Assembly: GCF_022664535.1 (NCBI RefSeq)
Contig: NZ_JAKUJY010000003.1
Coordinates: forward strand, 1-64,000
DNA length: 64,000 bases
Reading direction: 5' to 3'
Origin: Sphingobium trunci
Lineage (GTDB): Bacteria > Pseudomonadota > Alphaproteobacteria > Sphingomonadales > Sphingomonadaceae
Both the position numbers and the translations under genes were made by a program. Below the pieces are notes generated by a model. It saw nothing but the letters and a program-made list of their open reading frames with translations. It searched no databases and was not told the origin of the DNA. Of this stretch, positions 63,006 to 64,000 are shown in pieces. How positions within the stretch are numbered: the stretch's first letter is position 1; each line of letters starts with the position of its first letter.

Positions 63006-64000
63006 TGCGGGATCGTGTCCTCATAATGGTCCCAATGGGCCAGCAGTTCGTCGATGACCTTCGATCCGACGGCATAAAGGCTTTCGAGCGAGGCACGCAT
63101 GCCCGAATAGCCCTCATTTTCATGGAGAAGATTGTCGGCGGCGGTGACGCCCGGCGGCGGCATGGTATAGTTGCTGCCCGCGCGCAGCACCATGAAGCGG
63201 TTCTTGTCCGCCCGCTTGATCCGGTCGAGATAGTCGATCGCCTGCCAGGTGCCGGTTTCCTCCATGGCGGATGTCACGAAATTGCCCTTGCCCTGGGTCC
63301 AGTAACGCACCCAGTCATTGGCCCAGTCGTTCATCAGCTTGCCGTGCCAGAAGGTGAGCGCCGCCAGTTGATCCCCTTCCAGGACGAAGGGCGGCCGCTG
63401 CGCATTGGGATAGCCCTGATATTTGGCGCGTTCTGCCTGGATGCCCGGATCGTCGGGCAGCTTCATGTTCTTGGTCAGGCCATAGGCCCAATCGGTCAGG
63501 CTGCGATTGACTTCGAATATCTCGCCATTGGGATGGGGCGGGCTGTTGTCGTTCGGACCCTGCTTATCGCGGGGGAAATAGCCATATTTCCAATCCTTGG
63601 GGATTTCGCGCGGATCGATTTCATGCGCCAGGTCTCCATCGACCAGATAGCGCGCCCAGGCCGCCGATCCGATCGACGCGTCTTGCGGATCAATCCCGGC
63701 AATGCCCGCGACCAACCAATAGGCGTGGCTGAGGTCGAAACGCTGGTCGAGGCCCAGCGCCATGGTGGCGGCTGCCGACTTGATGTTGCCGACGCCCGTG
63801 ACCATGGCCAATATCTGGCTGTCCGGATTATAATAAAGGTCGTGATAGGATTGGGGGAAGGGGATTCGCATGTCGAGATGGCGGCGCTCCTTCCAAAGTT
63901 GAAATTCGCCGGGGGCGTCACCGCTGTCCTTGCCGATTTCGAACATGGTGACGATGACGACGCGCACCGGCAATGCATGAGCGCAAGGGCCGCCGGGGGC
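63002..64000 (-). CDS. Purine nucleoside permease (5' end outside window)
   Basis: This NUP-family protein shows VRVVIVTMFEIGKDSGDAPGEFQLW, MVTGVGNIKSAAATMALGLD, YWLVAGIAGIDPQ, ARYLVDGDLAHEIDPRE and TSAMEETGTW. The frame stays open to base 64000 and translates there to a signal-peptide ending (CAHA before LPVRV), so the true start is outside the window and the TTG at 63973 is not the start. Family members act in nucleoside uptake or handling in the periplasm. It is coupled to the NCS2 permease gene and faces the adenosine deaminase-like gene. Confidence 0.87.
   Translation of the reverse strand, partial: APGGPCAHALPVRVVIVTMFEIGKDSGDAPGEFQLWKERRHLDMRIPFPQSYHDLYYNPDSQILAMVTGVGNIKSAAATMALGLDQRFDLSHAYWLVAGIAGIDPQDASIGSAAWARYLVDGDLAHEIDPREIPKDWKYGYFPRDKQGPNDNSPPHPNGEIFEVNRSLTDWAYGLTKNMKLPDDPGIQAERAKYQGYPNAQRPPFVLEGDQLAALTFWHGKLMNDWANDWVRYWTQGKGNFVTSAMEETGTWQAIDYLDRIKRADKNRFMVLRAGSNYTMPPPGVTAADNLLHENEGYSGMRASLESLYAVGSKVIDELLAHWDHYEDTIPQ

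Noticed and set aside
63002..63973. TTG at 63973 as the start of the nucleoside permease
   Set aside because: The frame continues to the window edge and translates to a signal-peptide ending just upstream, so the real start lies outside.

Overview
The window looks like a chromosomal segment of a Sphingomonadaceae-type alphaproteobacterium (Sphingomonas, Sphingobium or Novosphingobium). Evidence is the overall GC-rich codon use, several large TonB-dependent receptors of the Xanthomonas/Caulobacter type with typical plug motifs, and sugar catabolic gene families common in this group. No rRNA, tRNA, CRISPR or intact mobile element was seen. One decayed insertion-sequence fragment lies near 53.2 kb.

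Region 1 (1-11.2 kb, + strand) is a first L-fucose locus: the 3' end of a TonB-dependent receptor, a mannitol-dehydrogenase-family oxidoreductase, an RhaM-type mutarotase, a FucP-type symporter, a 41-codon remnant that looks like an internally deleted SDR gene, a sugar lactonase, an aldo/keto reductase, a two-subunit UxaA-type dehydratase, a zinc alcohol dehydrogenase and a GH29 alpha-L-fucosidase. Region 2 (11.2-23.1 kb, - strand) faces it tail to tail and holds a second set built largely from other families: an enolase-superfamily dehydratase, an MFS transporter, a GntR regulator, a lactonase, a GH141-like beta-helix enzyme, a mutarotase, an SDR, LldD, an FAH-family hydrolase and a second aldo/keto reductase. 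Together region 2 encodes oxidation of L-fucose (or a close 6-deoxyhexose) to pyruvate plus L-lactate, with LldD turning the lactate into pyruvate. A separately controlled GH28-like beta-helix gene lies at its end.

Region 3 (23.2-41.6 kb) is a polysaccharide-utilisation region: two TonB-dependent receptors, a periplasmic GH2 beta-galactosidase, and an operon of LacY-type symporter, GH88 unsaturated glucuronyl hydrolase, KduI and KduD, divergent from a LacI-type regulator. A repeated operator-like motif (GTTATCGATATC) stands before five transcription units, including the GH28-like gene at 12.7 kb, so it probably defines one LacI regulon. The substrate is inferred to contain fucose, galactose and uronic acid. 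A divergent APH-fold kinase-like gene and GH65 enzyme close the region.

Region 4 (41.7-52.9 kb) is an acyl-CoA catabolic cluster with a FadR-type GntR regulator: enoyl-CoA hydratase, feruloyl-CoA-synthase-like ligase, paired acyl-CoA dehydrogenases, a second CoA ligase, a TesB-like thioesterase and a different TonB-dependent receptor. Region 5 (53.4-59.8 kb, - strand) is a compact five-gene operon of exported redox-associated proteins (DUF1592-type multidomain cytochrome, Tat-exported DUF1552 protein, exported ankyrin protein, cytochrome c', cytochrome b) whose joint role is unknown. Region 6 (60.1-64 kb) is purine salvage: exported adenosine deaminase-like enzyme, NCS2 permease and purine nucleoside permease (cut by the window edge).
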